Below are positions 62,183 through 64,000 of a stretch of 64,000 nt of DNA, piece by piece. Each line of letters starts with the position of its first letter. Position 1 is the first letter of the stretch. A program made the translations under genes and the position numbers. The DNA is from Leptospira sp. WS39.C2 (GTDB lineage Bacteria > Spirochaetota > Leptospiria > Leptospirales > Leptospiraceae): NCBI RefSeq assembly GCF_040833965.1, contig NZ_CP162143.1, forward strand, positions 62,001-126,000. The letters are read 5' to 3'. A model generated the notes under the pieces. The model searched no databases. It saw only the letters and a list, made by a program, of their open reading frames with translations, and had not been told where the DNA came from.

Positions 62183-63799
62183 TTAATGCTCTAAATTCTC
62201 ACCTTTTTCTTTGCCACCAAGGAACCTTATGAGCAAAAACAAGGTCGCAAGTGAAATATAGGCAATTGGGAAATCCCAATTTGCGATTTCAGTGAAACGA
62301 TTGAAAATAGCATTCCCTTTGAGTTCGTAGGCGTGGATCCATCCTACTATGGACAAGATGGCTGCAATGATTGCCCAAAGACTCGCCTTTAACCATTCCC
62401 TCTCTAAAATAAAAACTACCATCGCTGCCCAGATCATTGAAGTGATGAGAAAACCTTGGGATAAGGATAACACACCTCCAAGCGCATAGGGTAAGAATGG
62501 TAAATGGGAAGGAATGTCAGACAATGAAAAATGAATTTCCTTTGTTACACCTAATTCTAACAATATTCCTTGGAGTTTCCCATCCAAAAATAAAAAAACA
62601 TTTTGAATGATGAGTACTGCCCATCCAGCAAAGGCAGGTAATAATCCAACTACAACTGCAGGAGAATGGTGTTTGGGGATTGCTTGAAACGCTTGGCTTG
62701 TAATGATGATCCCAATCCACAGGACAATTGCCATACCCGCTTCCACAGGAATCAATGCTTGGATGAGACCCATAAGCCCAAAAAGACTTACAATCGTCAT
62801 GAACACACCAGATAACATTGAATAACTATGTTTGGCACCTAACGCCTTCCAACCTGGGTGTCCTATATAAATTGTAGTGGGGAATGGAGAACCAAACAAA
62901 GTTCCTGCTAAAGTCCCGATTCCATTCACCAATAAGGAAGTTTTTGTATCAAAACTATCTCCAGATGCCTCAGCTGATTCGATATTTTGTAATGATCCAA
63001 TGACATTAAATATCCCCATTGGTAAAATGATCGAAAAGTAAGCTTGTAGGTTTGCGTAAGTGAGTGTTTCTAGGAGTGAGCCAATAGATAATTGTGGGAA
63101 ATAAAATCCTAAGGTTTGCAGGCCGTTTTGAACCCCACCTTCTTTGTATATTGGATCTCCCCAGTATGTAGATAGATAAGACAATACTACACCTACAATG
63201 ACTGATAAAAAACCACCTGGAATTCCGAATGGGAAACGCACCTTACCAAAATATTGTAATAGAATGACTCCTAATGGAATAAAGGCGATCATTGGCCTTT
63301 CAAACGTACGTAGCAAAAAATCCATAGAGATAAAAGTAAGGGCTATTCCTGCCAAAGCTGAGAGTAAAGCGGCTCTAGGAGTATACTTCCTGATTTTGGA
63401 AGCGACAAAAGACCCAAAAACTTCTATGAGACCAGAAGCAAAGGATACAAGTAAACCGGCTTTCCAAGCTTCTTTGTAATCACCTGTGGCTTGATAGGTG
63501 GGAAACATTACAAAAAAGATAAACGCAAATAAGGAAACAGTATTGATACCATAAGGAATTGCTGTTACATCATTACGATTGGTCCTTAGGCCTAGTTTCC
63601 AAGCTTGCCAAGCATAAAATACATTACCAACAAGTAAAGATACAGCCGCTCCAGGTAACACAACTGAGGTGATAAATGTTAATGGAAAACCACAAACACC
63701 TATACAAAGAGCGGAAAGAACAAGTAATTGGATGAGGTTGTCGACCATGAGACCAAAGAATCCATCTAAGTCTCCGCGTGTGATGGTAAAAAATTTCAT
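62183..63799 (-). CDS. NCS2-type xanthine/uracil permease family transporter
   Basis: 538 residues with about twelve to fourteen helices. The family layout is clear: FGLMVDNLIQLLVLSALCIG at the start, AIPYGINTVSLFAFIFFVMFP near residue 85, GLIEVFGSFVASKIRKYTPRAALLSALAGIA near 130 and the conserved polar helix GNSLGTLFGSPFPTTIYIGHPG-like block (LAGTLFGSPFPTTIYIGHPG) near 305. Substrate, likely a purine or related acid, unknown. Its ATG overlaps the stop of the gene upstream (63796-63799). Confidence 0.85.
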   Translation of the reverse strand: MKFFTITRGDLDGFFGLMVDNLIQLLVLSALCIGVCGFPLTFITSVVLPGAAVSLLVGNVFYAWQAWKLGLRTNRNDVTAIPYGINTVSLFAFIFFVMFPTYQATGDYKEAWKAGLLVSFASGLIEVFGSFVASKIRKYTPRAALLSALAGIALTFISMDFLLRTFERPMIAFIPLGVILLQYFGKVRFPFGIPGGFLSVIVGVVLSYLSTYWGDPIYKEGGVQNGLQTLGFYFPQLSIGSLLETLTYANLQAYFSIILPMGIFNVIGSLQNIESAEASGDSFDTKTSLLVNGIGTLAGTLFGSPFPTTIYIGHPGWKALGAKHSYSMLSGVFMTIVSLFGLMGLIQALIPVEAGMAIVLWIGIIITSQAFQAIPKHHSPAVVVGLLPAFAGWAVLIIQNVFLFLDGKLQGILLELGVTKEIHFSLSDIPSHLPFLPYALGGVLSLSQGFLITSMIWAAMVVFILEREWLKASLWAIIAAILSIVGWIHAYELKGNAIFNRFTEIANWDFPIAYISLATLFLLIRFLGGKEKGENLEH

Positions 63800-64000
63800 T
63801 CGTTTCGTTTGCCTCCAAAATCAACTCGAATGACATTCCCATCTCCAGTGACTTCTGGTTTTGGGGTTTTAGGTTTTGTTTCTTCTGGATTTGTATTTGT
63901 TTCGATTTGTAAAAAACGAAGTTGGGTCGCAGAATTTTGAAATTTATCGTAGATACGAAAAACTGCATCCCATGGAATCATTGTTGGTTCCCATGTAGAA
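63796..64000 (-). CDS. C-terminal part of an unknown protein, possibly SspB-like ClpXP adaptor
   Basis: Open in frame to the right edge, so the N-terminus is outside the window. The visible 67 residues read STWEPTMIPWDAVFRIYDKF, then a polar, Pro/Thr-rich linker and an end GDGNVIRVDFGGKRNE. The block MIPWDAVFRIYD resembles the SspB fold's last segment (MIPxxAVxxIY), and the disordered linker with a short hydrophobic end recalls the ClpX-binding tail of SspB. This is a weak match on a fragment. Overlaps the permease start by 4 bases. Confidence 0.4.
   Translation of the reverse strand, partial: STWEPTMIPWDAVFRIYDKFQNSATQLRFLQIETNTNPEETKPKTPKPEVTGDGNVIRVDFGGKRNE

Noticed and set aside
1..64000. 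CRISPR arrays, insertion sequences, integrases, tRNA or rRNA genes.
   Set aside because: None could be seen on either strand; no regularly spaced direct repeats and no transposase-like proteins are present.

Overview
The window is chromosomal DNA from a spirochaete, almost certainly a Leptospira of the saprophytic (biflexa-like) type. This rests on the low G+C with A/T-rich third positions, many lipoproteins with loose spirochaetal lipoboxes (LYLGC, FENCG, SIQCG, FSNCY, LSHCN), a DUF1574-type SGNH protein of the kind expanded in Leptospira, the heterodimeric methylmalonyl-CoA mutase with MeaB, and dense, often overlapping gene packing with GTG/TTG starts. The species call is inference. There is no rRNA, tRNA, CRISPR array, prophage or intact insertion sequence.

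Layout. 1-5101 (minus): glutamate synthase gltB-gltD, gltD running off the left edge. 5295-7863: an unknown membrane protein, a TPM-domain secreted protein and a small frameshifted gene remnant. 7901-9825 (minus): cheD, an HDOD protein and shikimate kinase in one run. 9886-12052 (plus): TraB-family protein, a cysteine-containing lipoprotein and a Csp-type copper-storage protein. 12114-15096: alpha/beta-hydrolase lacking its nucleophile serine, UDP-glucose pyrophosphorylase and small exported proteins. 15086-16201: TetR regulator and hotdog thioesterase divergent around two matching operators. 16265-19993 (minus): ExbB-TonB followed by a papain-like protein without its catalytic Cys and His. 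20117-27560 (plus): GT-C type membrane glycosyltransferase, RND pump, PilZ protein, and a NarX/NarL-type two-component pair. 27852-33378 (minus): methylmalonyl-CoA mutase (mutA, mutB), meaB and a small exported protein.

33445-42820: lysoplasmalogenase, ferritin-like protein with a histone-H1-like tail, DUF2505, an EamA transporter, a structured intergenic element (37124-37245), DUF302 under a CsoR/CstR-like palindrome, spermidine synthase, a three-gene envelope cluster and pyrF. 42847-46200: FAD oxidoreductase, DUF1365 and cyclopropane-fatty-acid synthase, a lipid-modification set. 46303-50419: SRPBCC protein, DUF1574 protein, HExxH lipoprotein and secreted unknowns. 50454-56458: a tightly coupled surface-glycan module (nucleotidyltransferase-GT2 fusion, SDR epimerase, GT2, SGNH-like protein, multi-spanning polymer protein). 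56455-59415 (minus): an intact HtrA-like protease and, directly abutting it, a paralogue without catalytic Ser and His. 59414-60544: membrane protein with a GHKL ATPase domain, head to head with HtrA. 60578-64000 (minus): apt, htpX, an NCS2-type permease and the end of a possible ClpXP-adaptor gene.

The most unusual material is the set of proteins that keep a hydrolase or SDR fold but lack catalytic residues (12114, 16265, 51919, 56455), two of which sit in operons with active or energy-transducing partners, and the structured intergenic element at 37124-37245.
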